From Myxococcaceae bacterium (GTDB taxonomy: Bacteria > Myxococcota > Myxococcia > Myxococcales > Myxococcaceae): a stretch of 37,865 bases of DNA. The notes below the pieces were generated by a model. The model was given only the letters and a program-made list of their open reading frames with translations. It had not been told where the DNA came from and did not search any database. The stretch is taken from assembly GCA_016926755.1 (NCBI GenBank), contig JAFGNZ010000063.1, forward strand, positions 1 to 37,865. Direction: 5' to 3'. Each line of letters opens with the position of its first letter. Position 1 is the stretch's first letter. Shown piece after piece: positions 7,987-17,800 of this stretch. The position numbers were made by a program, and so were the translations under genes.

Positions 7987-10200
7987 ATGCGACCTGCTCC
8001 CGCCATTGGCGCGCTGTTCCTGGGCGGGGCCCTGCTGGCCAGCCCCGCCCCCGCTCAGTCCTTGCCCGCTCCCACCGAGGAGGAGCCGCACTGGTCCCAG
8101 TCCCTGTCGCTGGAGGAGCTGCTGCAGCTCGAGCTCGCCGCGCCCGCCAAGCAGCGGCAGAAGGCACGCGAGGCCCCCGGCGTGGCCTCACTGGTGACAC
8201 GCGAGCAGATCCGCCTGTTCGGCTGGACGAGCCTCAACGACATCCTCTTCAGCCTGCCCGGCTTCTTCCCCTCGCGGGACTACGAGCGCACCGTCGTGGG
8301 CGCTCGGGGCATCCAGGAGGGGTGGAACAACAACCACCTGCTGGTGCTGGTGGACGGCGTCCCGGTGAACGACAACGATGCCGCCACCGCCTACACCTGG
8401 GACATCACCCCGCTCTTCCTGGTCCAGAGCGTCGAGATCATCCGGGGGCCCGGCTCCGCGCTGTATGGCTCCAGCGCCACCCAGGGCATCGTGGCCATCA
8501 ACACCATCTCCTCGCCGAAGTCACTGAACGAGGAGGAGCGCCTGGAGATCAACAGCGAGGCGCGCCTGCGGCTCGGGAGCCAGGGGACGGCGAGCGTGGA
8601 GGCGGTGGCCGCCACGCGCTCCGCGCACCTCTCCACCGTCCTCGGCTTCCGCTTCTCCCGCACGGACGGGGACACCTACCTGGCTCATGACGGCTCGGGG
8701 CGGACCGACGGCACGGGCGCGCTCCAGCGGTTCCTCGTCAAGGAGCCGCTCGACAGCCAGTACCTCTTCATCAAGCTGGAGGCCCGGGAGGCCCTGGAGG
8801 GGCTGTCGCTGCGCTACCACCTGCAGTCCTGGGAGCAGGGGACTGGCCACGGCTGGGCCTACTGGGTCCCCGACTCCGACGAGCCGCTGCGCGAGAGGCG
8901 CCACCTCGCGGTGCTCAGCTACCACTCGAAGCCCGAGAGCGCACTCCCGCAGGAGTACACGCTCATGTTCCAGCGGCACGATTACGATCTGCACATCCGC
9001 TACTACCCTGGCGGCGCGCTGGACGGGTACTACCCCAGCGGCGTGACGGAGAGCATCAAGACCCAGATGGACGAGTTCTTCGGGCGGGCCCAGCTCTCCG
9101 GGGAGCTGTCCGAGCGACTCTCGCTGCTCGGAGGAGTGGAGTACTCCCTCTTCCTGTACGGCGGCGACGACGCGCACTACAGCAACGCCGAGCTGCTCAA
9201 CGCGGAGGAGGGCTTTCCCCCTTCCGAGGCGCTGGTGCCGCTGGGCCACCTCTATGAGGGCATCCTCGGCCAGCCGGTGAACAACGCGGCGGCCTATGTC
9301 CAGCTCTCCTGGAGCCAGCTGCTGGACACGCCCCTGTCGCTGACCGCGGGCCTGCGCTACGACCTGAAGTTCTTCCGCTACCGCGACCCGCGGGACTCCG
9401 AGTCCCGCGCGAGCGCCCGCTCATACGAGCAGCTCAGCCCCCGGCTTGCGCTGGTCTACGCCCCGCGCCCCTCTTTGAGCCTCAAGCTCCAGGCCAGCCG
9501 CGCGTTTCGCGCGCCATCTCCCACCGAGCTCTTCAGCACCAACAGCTGGATGGCGGAATCCAACATCGACACGCTTCGTCCCGAGCGGGTGAGCACCTTC
9601 GAGCTCAGCGCGGACTGGACGCCCCATCGCCGCCTGAGCACTCGGACCACCCTCTTTGTCTCCCGGTACGAGAACCTCATCGGCTATGAGGGAGTCGATC
9701 TCGGCAACCTGTTCTCCCGTGTCACCGCGGGCCTCGAGCTGGAGCTGATGGCGGAGGCGGAGCTGGGCGCGCGAGGCCGGCTGATGGCCTTCGGCAACTA
9801 CAGCTCCGCGTACCTGCTGCGCGAGACGGACAGCGATACCGGGCGCAGCTCCTCCGCGCTGCCGCTCACCTGGGCGCCAGCCCACCTGGCCAAGGTGGGG
9901 GTGAGCTACTCGCTGAGGCGCTTCACCCTCGCGCTCCAGGGGCGCTACCAGGGCACGGTCCTGCGCCGGGAGGGAGATCGGGTGACGCCCGCCTTCGCTG
10001 AAGCGAGACCCGAGTCCGTACCGGCCTGGGTCCGCTTCGACGTGAACACGCGCCTGCAGCTCAACGGGTGGTCCGCCGTCGGCCTCACGGTGACCAACCT
10101 CCTGGACGCGGAGAGCTACCTGCTGAGGACGGGGGATCTCCCCTTCGACTACCGGATGGAGGGACGGCGCATCCTCTGCAACCTGGAGCTCAGCCTCTAG
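7987..10200 (+). CDS. TonB-dependent outer-membrane receptor
   Basis: 737 aa from ATG 7987 with a signal peptide (MRPAPAIGALFLGGALL, cut near APAQS). A plug domain occupies about residues 40-175: VTREQIRLFGWTSLNDIL, the ARGI turn, LVLVDGVPVND, and VQSVEIIRGPGSALYGSSA, which are classic plug signatures. The remainder is a beta-barrel rich in alternating aromatic/polar strands, including RAFRAPSPTELF and VGLTVTNLLDAESYLL, and ends with a terminal strand (CNLELSL). The ligand is unknown. No clear TonB box can be picked out. The gene is 5 bp after the hybrid kinase and is probably part of the YfiR-kinase-receptor signalling unit. Its stop overlaps the stop of the convergent kinase gene in a shared CTAG. 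Confidence 0.93.
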   Translation: MRPAPAIGALFLGGALLASPAPAQSLPAPTEEEPHWSQSLSLEELLQLELAAPAKQRQKAREAPGVASLVTREQIRLFGWTSLNDILFSLPGFFPSRDYERTVVGARGIQEGWNNNHLLVLVDGVPVNDNDAATAYTWDITPLFLVQSVEIIRGPGSALYGSSATQGIVAINTISSPKSLNEEERLEINSEARLRLGSQGTASVEAVAATRSAHLSTVLGFRFSRTDGDTYLAHDGSGRTDGTGALQRFLVKEPLDSQYLFIKLEAREALEGLSLRYHLQSWEQGTGHGWAYWVPDSDEPLRERRHLAVLSYHSKPESALPQEYTLMFQRHDYDLHIRYYPGGALDGYYPSGVTESIKTQMDEFFGRAQLSGELSERLSLLGGVEYSLFLYGGDDAHYSNAELLNAEEGFPPSEALVPLGHLYEGILGQPVNNAAAYVQLSWSQLLDTPLSLTAGLRYDLKFFRYRDPRDSESRASARSYEQLSPRLALVYAPRPSLSLKLQASRAFRAPSPTELFSTNSWMAESNIDTLRPERVSTFELSADWTPHRRLSTRTTLFVSRYENLIGYEGVDLGNLFSRVTAGLELELMAEAELGARGRLMAFGNYSSAYLLRETDSDTGRSSSALPLTWAPAHLAKVGVSYSLRRFTLALQGRYQGTVLRREGDRVTPAFAEARPESVPAWVRFDVNTRLQLNGWSAVGLTVTNLLDAESYLLRTGDLPFDYRMEGRRILCNLELSL

Positions 10201-12107
10201 CCCCACGCGCTGTCTTCATTGTCGAAGGGCTTCTCGATCCTCGGCGCCTTCGGGATGGGCGCCTGCTGCACGGTTGGCAGGGTGATGCGGAAGGTGCAGC
10301 CCTGGCCCAGCGCGCTCTGGACGGTGAGGCTCCCGCCAAGGCCCTCGATGATGTTCCGGGAGGTGGACAGGCCGAGCCCCGTGCCTTGCCCCACCGGCTT
10401 GGTGGTGAAGAAGGGCTCGAAGAGCCGCTGGAGCACCTCGGGAGACATCCCCGTCCCCGTGTCGCTCACCTCGAGCACGGCGCAGCCGTCCGCTCTCATG
10501 GCCGTGGTGACGCGGATCTCATTCTCCGCGGCCCGCCCCTCGGGGATGGCTTGCGCCGCGTTGACGAGCAGGTTGATGAGGACCTGGACCAGCCGCTGCT
10601 CGTGGGCCTTCACCGGGAGCGTCTCCTGGAAGTCCTGGGTGACGCGCGCCCGGTACCGGAGGGTGCTGGACACCAGCTTCAGGGCCGTCTCCACGACGGG
10701 GCGGAGCTCCAACACCTGCCGCTCCTCCTGGTCATCCTGGCGGGCGAAGGTGCGCAGCTCCCGCACGATCCGGCCGATGCGCTGGACCCCCTCCCCGGCT
10801 TCCTCCAGCGCCTCGGCGACCTCCCGGAGCGTCTGGCTCACCTCGGGGGGCAGGGGAGGGGCGTCAGCAGCCCCCTTCCTTTCGGAGAGCTTCGTGAGCT
10901 CCTCGTCCGCGAAGCAGAGGTTGGCGGTAACGTAGGCGAGCGGATTGTTGATCTCGTGGCCCACGCCCGCGGCGAGCTGGCCAATGGCCGCCATCTTCTC
11001 CGAGTGCGTGAGCCGCCGCTGCGTCTCTCGCAGCTTGCGCACCATGTCGTTGAAGTCCCGGGTGAGCTGGCCCACCTCGTCCTGGCGCTCCACGGGGGCC
11101 TCACACTGCAGGTCTCCTTCCGCCACGCGCGCCGTCATCTCCCCGAGCACCGCGATGGGGCGCATGAAGCCGTTGGCGAGCCGCCAGACGATGAACCCCA
11201 GGATGGGCAGCAACAGCAGGCTGAAGGCGAGCATGATCGCCGTGCTGTAGAACGCTCCAAGCTCCATCGTCTCCGCGGGGATGGCGAGCACGGCCCTGAC
11301 TGGCAGCTCGGGATGGTCCAGGAGGAGCGGAGCGGAGTACAGGTAGCTCGGCAGGAGCGAGCTGCCCACCGCGAGGGGCTCGCTGCCGGCGCGATAGCCC
11401 CGGTAGTGGGGGACTTCGAGCCTGTACTTTCCGAAGTGGGAGGGCGCGGCCCACAGCGCGTCAGGGGACACCTCTCCGAGGTTGGGGGCGATGCGCCTGC
11501 CCTCGGTGTCCAGGAAGGAGCTGGCCAGCACTCCCTGCCGATCGATGATCACGACCTCCGCCCCGGTGGCGATGAAGCAGGCATCCGCGTAGGACTCGCT
11601 GACCGGGACGCCCAGGATGAGCCGGGCCCGCGAGCCGTCCGCTGCCGTCACCGCTGTCTCCACGGTGAACGCCGGGACACGTCCACACATCAAGGCTCGC
11701 CGCGTGGGCCCGGCGGCGGCAGAAGGCTGCCCGCGCGCCTCCTCCAGGCTGCAGGAGGGGTTGCTGGTGGAGAGGACCGTGCCGTCCGCTGACAGCACGG
11801 CCCAGAAGCCGTCCTCCGGGAGGCTCCAGAGCGAGCCCATCACGCGCTGGAGCTCCGCGGGGCGCCGGGTCGGGATCGCCTCCAGGAGCGCTGGCGTGTG
11901 CGCCAGGAGCTGGGCCTGCACCTCGAGGCGTTTGAAGATCTGCTCGTCGAAGGCACCGATGGCGTTCCGATGGACGGCGGACAGCCATTCGTAGGCGCCT
12001 TTTCCGGCTCCGTAGAAGCTGATGCGGGAACTGACGAACGTGGTGATGGCGGTACCGGCGAACACCACCCCCAGCATGCTGAGGATCCATCGTGCCTTGA
12101 GCGGCAT
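10197..12107 (-). CDS. sensor histidine kinase with periplasmic Cache-like domain
   Basis: 636 aa from ATG 12107, preceded by GGAGCGAGAG. TM1 covers about residues 5-27. The extracytoplasmic domain of roughly 220 residues (FWAVLSADGTVLSTS; AEVVIIDRQGVLASS) looks like a double-Cache ligand sensor. TM2 is at about residues 270-292, then HAMP (PIAVLGEMTARVAEGDL, DEVGQLTRDFNDM), HisKA with phospho-acceptor H384 (GHEINNPLAY), and HATPase_c with NLLVNAAQAI, VSDTGTGM and GTGLGLST. No receiver is fused and no regulator lies beside it, so it is an orphan kinase. It is convergent with the receptor gene. An in-frame GTG/ATG upstream at 12209 would add 34 residues that do not look like a signal or sensor. 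Confidence 0.92.
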   Translation of the reverse strand: MPLKARWILSMLGVVFAGTAITTFVSSRISFYGAGKGAYEWLSAVHRNAIGAFDEQIFKRLEVQAQLLAHTPALLEAIPTRRPAELQRVMGSLWSLPEDGFWAVLSADGTVLSTSNPSCSLEEARGQPSAAAGPTRRALMCGRVPAFTVETAVTAADGSRARLILGVPVSESYADACFIATGAEVVIIDRQGVLASSFLDTEGRRIAPNLGEVSPDALWAAPSHFGKYRLEVPHYRGYRAGSEPLAVGSSLLPSYLYSAPLLLDHPELPVRAVLAIPAETMELGAFYSTAIMLAFSLLLLPILGFIVWRLANGFMRPIAVLGEMTARVAEGDLQCEAPVERQDEVGQLTRDFNDMVRKLRETQRRLTHSEKMAAIGQLAAGVGHEINNPLAYVTANLCFADEELTKLSERKGAADAPPLPPEVSQTLREVAEALEEAGEGVQRIGRIVRELRTFARQDDQEERQVLELRPVVETALKLVSSTLRYRARVTQDFQETLPVKAHEQRLVQVLINLLVNAAQAIPEGRAAENEIRVTTAMRADGCAVLEVSDTGTGMSPEVLQRLFEPFFTTKPVGQGTGLGLSTSRNIIEGLGGSLTVQSALGQGCTFRITLPTVQQAPIPKAPRIEKPFDNEDSAWG

Positions 12108-12340
12108 GTTCGAACTCTCGCTCCACGGGTGATACTTCAGCCTGAAGTCACGAGCTCGATTGTAGGGATGGTGCACGGCCAGCGAGGAGTTGGGTCGAAA
12201 TGCCCCCACCCCTTTTCTTGTGCCGCGGCGAGTCGTCTGTGCACTGTGAGACAGCGCTCTCCGACTCCAGGGCTACAACGCTCCGCGCCCGCCCACCTCG
12301 GGTGAGCCATGATCCGGTGACATGCTCAGATCCTCGAAAA

Positions 12341-12586
12341 ATGAAGGAAGGGGCCGAATTGTTGAAGCACGGTGCAACGTTGACTTTGCGGGCGAAGGGA
12401 GCGGAATTTCAAATTAATGCGTTGTTCTATGACCACCGGGCAGCAGTGCTTCGCGGGACCGAGCCACGACGTTCGTTCTTCGACCTGGTTACTGAGTTGG
12501 ACATCAGCGGTAAGTTTGATAGCAGGTACGGCAAGGACGTCGCTGACGAACTGAGCCGTCAGTTCTCCAAGCGGCCGCGTAGGTAA
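12341..12586 (+). CDS. hypothetical protein, 81 aa
   Basis: Starts MKEGAELLKHGATL and ends in a basic tail (FSKRPRR). I do not recognise the family. There is no signal peptide or membrane segment, and the mix of charged and hydrophobic residues suits a small soluble protein. No convincing Shine-Dalgarno precedes ATG 12341. A GTG at 12302 in the same frame is possible. The stretch is visibly richer in A/T than the neighbours (for example AATTTCAAATTAATGC), suggesting it marks the left edge of transferred DNA. It is convergent with the helicase gene that ends at 12777. The 190 bp between them hold no gene I can support. Confidence 0.4.
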   Translation: MKEGAELLKHGATLTLRAKGAEFQINALFYDHRAAVLRGTEPRRSFFDLVTELDISGKFDSRYGKDVADELSRQFSKRPRR

Positions 12587-12776
12587 GCGATGCCCTACTC
12601 AGCTCACAGTTCCACTGCTCCGTGATGCTGTTTGTGCGCGCCGCTGCCCGGCAATGCTCCACCTTATTGCTGAACCATGATCTCCGGGAGCTTGGATGGT
12701 TTGCGCAGTGGGCTGCTCTGCGCCGCATGCCACACTCTTCGGGGAGTTCTCATCCCGGAGCGAATTTCCGGCCATG

Positions 12777-14852
12777 TTATCGGTTGTTCGGTTTTGCCAT
12801 GAATGGCTTGATGAATTCACTGGGCTCGCCGGAATAGGAGATGAGCAATCGTTCCCGCGCCCGTGAGCAGGCGACGTAGAGCAGGTTCCGCTCCTGCTCC
12901 TTCGCCGAATCAATATCTGCCGGGTCATCGAGGTCTTTTAAGGCTGCGGGGCTCGGCAGCGTGGCCTTGTTGCACCCCACAATCGCCACAACCTTGAATT
13001 CGAGTCCCTTCGCGCGGTGCATTGTACCGACGGCCACTGCTCCCTGGGCGAGCGCGTCCTCGTCCTTGAGTGAGGCCCACGGCACGCTGATGGACTCCAG
13101 TGCGTTCTCCGCGAGTTCGCCCACCAGCGCTTCCGACCTGGCAAAGATCGCAATGTCACGGTGCTGGAAACCCTCGTTCGTGAGTTTGAGCACCCATTCG
13201 GACAGCGCTTGGGCCTCATCTCCCGAAGAGTCGTAGCCAGTCACTTCGGGTTCGGGGCCGTTGAGAAGCGACAACGTGTCACGTTCCTCGGTGTCGCCGT
13301 CGTTGTCCTGCACCTTTCCACCGAGGAATCTGTCGGCGAGCCGCTGGATCTGCTCCGTGGTGCGGTAGTTGAGGCGCAGCTTGGTCGACCGACCGCGGGC
13401 CTCGATGCCCGCTGCTACCCAAGGGCTCCTTCCCTTGAAGATGCGCTGGCCGATGTCGCCACACAGGAAGAGGTCGTTCTTCCCTTCGGCGGCCAGTGCG
13501 CGGAGGAGCATCAGGTCGGCCAAGCCGAAATCCTGAACCTCGTCGGCGATGACGTGGTCGAACTGCTCCTTGGTGGTGCGCCGGACATGCTCCGCAACCT
13601 CGTGACACACGCGATCCCACGTCAGGAAGCCTGACATCGAGACTGACTGGACCACGCGCTCCAGCACGCCCCACACGGCCTTCCGCTGCTTGGCCCCGAG
13701 TGGGACGCCGCGGCCGGTGCGAGGGACCGACTTGTACTGCTCCCAGGTCTTCACTCCGTTGGGTTGGACGACCACCTCCCATTCTCCCTTGAGGAACTTG
13801 AGGGATAGGTTCTGGGTGGCCGCCCCTCGGAGTGCCTGTTCAATGTGCCGCTTGAGCACGTCGGCTTCCAGGATCTTCAGGTTGCGCTTGTTGACGCGGG
13901 TCCAGACGTCGCGGGCAAGCTTGTGCAGGTTGACGATGGTGAGGCGCTCGCGTTCCGCGCTTCCCGGTGGGAGCAACAGTTCCGTACTCTGCTGGAGGCG
14001 GGAGGCCAGCGTTGTGGAGAATGTCGTCAGCAACACCCGCGCCTTCGGGTTGGCACGCAGGAGGTGTGCCGCCCGGTGCATCGCCACTACGGTCTTTCCA
14101 GTGCCTGCTCCACCCGACACCTTCGCGGGGCCGGCGTACTGCTTCTCGACCGCGGCCCGCTGGCTCGGGTGCAGGAAGACAATCCACTTCTCCCAGGGGG
14201 CGGCGAGTGCGAGTTTGAGCTCCTCGGCCGAGTCGATGATGCGGAATCGGCGCTGCGCATCTGGATGGGCGAAGGGATCCTTCGTGTCCACCTTCACCGG
14301 TCGTGGAACAGGCCGCCCCTCGGCGAGCTCGAACAACCGCTCCACGGCCTCTTCGGGCAGCAGGTCGATGAGGGTGTCGAGCTTCGACTTGCCGACGATG
14401 CGCACATGATCGAGCCACTGCACCGGGACGCCCAGGTCGAGCAGGTAGTCCTTCTCGTACTTCTTGAAGAGTGGAGGCTCCTCCTCGATCTCGCGAATGA
14501 CGCGCTTCACGACCTCCTCAACGCGCTCGTCAATGGCGACGAACTGCGCTGCGCCTGTCTGCGGATGGACTTCTAAGCGCCGCCGCTCGGCCCACTTGTA
14601 CGCAGCGTCGTGGTGGTCGACGTAGCAGACGACGCCGACGTCGCCCTGCTCGTGGATGATGAGGCGGATGTCACGGGTGACGCGGAGCGACCAGAAGCCC
14701 TTATCCTTCGTATTGTCGATGCGGTGCTTCTGTAGTCCAGGGCGGGCAGGGTCGACCTGATAGTCGAATACGGCCTGCTTGGCGGCGGCTTGTGACTGCG
14801 CATCCAGGCGTATCAGGCTGTCGTTCAGCGTCTTGGAGATGATGACCTTCAC
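12777..14852 (-). CDS. UvrD-type superfamily 1 helicase with RelE-like N-terminal domain
   Basis: 691 aa from GTG 14852, preceded by GGGAGG at 6 nt. The GTG overlaps the upstream helicase stop as GTGA, so translation is coupled. Residues 1-90 resemble a RelE/ParE toxin fold: FWSLRVTRDIRLIIHE and CYVDHHDAAYKWAERR. A linker follows, then a superfamily 1 helicase core: Walker A GGAGTGKT (247-254), a Walker B-like ADEVQDFG, RLNYRTTEQI, VGTMHRAKGLEF and YVACSRARERLL. The helicase should move 3'-5' on DNA using ATP. It is the last gene of a minus-strand run with three other DNA-acting genes, so a defence role is likely. Whether the RelE-like part cuts mRNA or is only a binding module cannot be told. 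An earlier GTG at 14882 lacks a comparable ribosome site. Confidence 0.88.
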   Translation of the reverse strand: MKVIISKTLNDSLIRLDAQSQAAAKQAVFDYQVDPARPGLQKHRIDNTKDKGFWSLRVTRDIRLIIHEQGDVGVVCYVDHHDAAYKWAERRRLEVHPQTGAAQFVAIDERVEEVVKRVIREIEEEPPLFKKYEKDYLLDLGVPVQWLDHVRIVGKSKLDTLIDLLPEEAVERLFELAEGRPVPRPVKVDTKDPFAHPDAQRRFRIIDSAEELKLALAAPWEKWIVFLHPSQRAAVEKQYAGPAKVSGGAGTGKTVVAMHRAAHLLRANPKARVLLTTFSTTLASRLQQSTELLLPPGSAERERLTIVNLHKLARDVWTRVNKRNLKILEADVLKRHIEQALRGAATQNLSLKFLKGEWEVVVQPNGVKTWEQYKSVPRTGRGVPLGAKQRKAVWGVLERVVQSVSMSGFLTWDRVCHEVAEHVRRTTKEQFDHVIADEVQDFGLADLMLLRALAAEGKNDLFLCGDIGQRIFKGRSPWVAAGIEARGRSTKLRLNYRTTEQIQRLADRFLGGKVQDNDGDTEERDTLSLLNGPEPEVTGYDSSGDEAQALSEWVLKLTNEGFQHRDIAIFARSEALVGELAENALESISVPWASLKDEDALAQGAVAVGTMHRAKGLEFKVVAIVGCNKATLPSPAALKDLDDPADIDSAKEQERNLLYVACSRARERLLISYSGEPSEFIKPFMAKPNNR

Positions 14853-17800
14853 GGCGTACCTCCCAGCTTTGACTTCACCCACGCGGCGACCTCGCCTGGC
14901 GCAGCATCAGGGAGTACGACCAGGCACTCACCAGCAGCGTCCTCGACCGCCGCGGCCATCAACGCCACGAAGTGTGCGTCGGGCCGCCACACTACAAGTG
15001 CCTTTGCCTCGGAGACGCGACCACCGACGGGCACTTCCCAGTCGGCATCGTCGGGCGCAGGGACGCCGTGGGCCTGGAGCCCTTCCAGCAGAGGCCGCCA
15101 TTGGGCATCAACCAGATCGAGGATGCTCCCCCAATCGTCCGACTTCGCCACAGGCCCAGCTGCTGTTGCTGTCGCGACCTCGAACCAGCTTGTGTCGTCC
15201 TTCACCTTCGAGGCCCCCTCTTTGCCAATGAGGTAGCGCGCCAGCCTGGCCAAGTAGCCGGTCATCGCCCCTCGGTCGGTGAGGTCAGAGACTGGGATCG
15301 CAATGACCTCATAGCCCTCGTTCCGCAGGTGCTCGCGGATGCGCTGGTCACGACGCTGGGCCTCTGGGTTACCGTGAATCCCCTCGCTCAACCCATCGAG
15401 GTACACGCAGATGCCCTCGGATCGCCCGTTCGGGTCCTCGTAGAAGAAGTCTGGCGTCGTCGTGCCAAGCGGCAGGCCGAGGTCGATGGGCTTCTGCGCC
15501 AGCGGCTCGGGGAACCCCGCTCGAAGGAGCATCTCATGGAGTACCGCCTCCGGCTCGTTGACTGGCAGGCCCGCCGAGTGGCCCGTTGGCATCTTCGCCG
15601 GGATGTCGTGTGCGTAGTTGATCGCCGAGCCGAACTCCTTCAGCAGGCGCGCCGCGAGCTTGCGGTCAAGGTACTGGTGCGACCACTGATTCCGGTAGTT
15701 CTGGAGGCAGTCGATGCACGACGTGTCGCACTGGGCGGGGCACTGTTCGGTGATGCGCAGCGCCGCAGCGACGACCTCTTCCCATTGCTGAATCATCTGG
15801 TCGAGCAGGCCCGAGCCGCCCGTCATCGGGTCATACAGCATGACATCGACCGGGCCTCCACCGGGACTTGGCAGCGTGAGCACCTGGAGGTCCTCGCGCT
15901 CCATCTCGAGCACCTCGGTGGCACCCTGGCGCAGCGCCTCGGCAAGGCTGTACGCCTCCTTCGGATCGGCACAGCCCTGGATCATCAGCGCGTCGGCGAT
16001 GTCGTCGGCGTAGAAGCCGACATTCTGGGTACGCTGTCCGCAGCGTTGGAGGTGGGTTTCCTCGAAGTTGTCGCGCTCTGCCTGCGAGGCGAACGGCGAG
16101 CGGCTCTGCCCGCAGACCAGGCACAGCGGGTACCCGAAGCGCCCCTGATCACGCACCAGCCGGCTCGGGCCGACATTCACCAGCCGCATATGCACCTGGC
16201 GGCGGTGCAGCAGATTGCGCTCGCCCCAGCGGAAGGCGCGACCGCCCCCGTGCCGGTCCTGTTCGTGGCCGTAGATGGCAACCGGCATCTGGAAGCGGTA
16301 GTCCTCGTCATCGCCAATGTGCGACTGGTGGGGAACATCGACGTCGCAGATGGCTACGGCCGGCAGCAGCGTCGCGCTCCCCGTACCGGAGGCGCTTGCC
16401 TGGCTCTCGCGCACGGCCTGGTTCTGGGCGTCCACCTGGAACAGCAACTGACCAATGGGCGAACCCGGCTGCGCCGAGTGCAATTGGTAGTAGCGCGGGT
16501 AGAACCGGTGTCCGTTGGCGTAGAGCAGGTTGCCGGGCACGTACTCCCGCAGCGCCAGCGACAGTGGCCGCCGTACCTGGAAGTCGCGAAGGTGATGCGC
16601 ATACCGGGGCGCCTGGTGGAACGCGAGGATGCTGCCGTCGTCAAGGCCATAGCCGGGCAGGAAGCCCTCGGCGGCGAGCACGCTGTAGGTGAGCGTGTCG
16701 TCATAGCCCTCGGCCTCCTGGCGCCTCCTCACCTCCATGCCCTTCAGCTTCTTGATAAGCCGCTCGCAGCGATCGCGGAGCGCCTCTTCCGCCGGCTCCA
16801 GGACGCCCTGCTGGCGGCGGCGCTCCTCGAGCCGCTCCAATTGCGTCTGGGCCCAGACGAGTCGCTTCTCGAGGCGGTCGATGACCTCCAGCAGCGCGTC
16901 AGGCATACCGAGCACGTACTGCTCGAGAAGCTCGGGCTGCACCACCTCGTGGTCCTGCTCGGGCCAGAGGAAGTCTCCGCCGGAGCGGCCATGAGAGAAG
17001 ATGTCGCCCAGTGCATCGAGGATGTTGTCCTTGTACCTGGTGACGAGCTTCTCGAGAGGGGAGACGTCGAAGCCACCGCGGCGGATCCCTCCCGTGGGCC
17101 CGAACAGGTAGCCCTTGATCTGCTCGGGGAACGTCTGCGCCAGGGAGGATTGGATCTCCCCGCGCTCGGGATCCGGCAGCCCACTGCGGTTACGGGCCAG
17201 CTGGAAGAGCACCGAGAGCACCGTCGCGTGGACGTGCTTGCGCACCATCAGCCCGTTCTTCAGGTTGAAGCGGGGCGGGTCGATGCGGCCATCCAGCAGC
17301 TTCAGCGGCTCGGTGAAATACGCCCGATCGTGTGAGCGCCCCGAGCAGTACGTCAGGTTGACCGCCATGCGGTGGCGACGTCCGGCACGTCCGGCACGCT
17401 GCCAGTAGTTCGAAGCCAGGGGCGGCACGTTGCGCATCAGCACCGCGTCCAGCGAACCAATATCGACGCCGAGCTCGAGCGTGGGAGTCGCGACAAAGGT
17501 GTTTACCGCCTCGCCCCCGCTCTTGAACTGCCGCTCGAGGCGCTCGCGCTCATCCGTGGGCACCTGGGCCGAGTGCTCACGAGGCCGGACCAGGGTGAAG
17601 TTCTGGTCGAGCACCATGAGATCGTAGTTGTCCTTGTCCTCCGGTTCGGAGACCACGGTGCCGTCGCAGCGCCACTGGATGCAGGCCGCCCGGGGCCCCA
17701 TCCGCACCTGCGTCCGCTGGCACTTCTGGCAGCGGAACAAGCCGGAGTGCTCGGTCATCAGCAGCTTGTCGGCGTCGATCTGGTGGGCCCCGCCCGCATT

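Noticed and set aside
10068-11792. 574-codon plus-strand frame opposite the second kinase
   Set aside because: The minus strand encodes an unmistakable HAMP/HisKA/HATPase protein here. The plus translation has no domain and arises from GC-rich codon bias.
12622-12837. 71-codon plus-strand frame before the UvrD gene
   Set aside because: It overlaps the helicase 3' end, has no ribosome site and no recognisable features.
14972-17335. Long open frame on the plus strand inside the DruE-like gene
   Set aside because: It is antisense to a protein with clear helicase and zinc motifs, and its translation is low-complexity Arg/Leu/Val text typical of a shadow frame in high-GC DNA.
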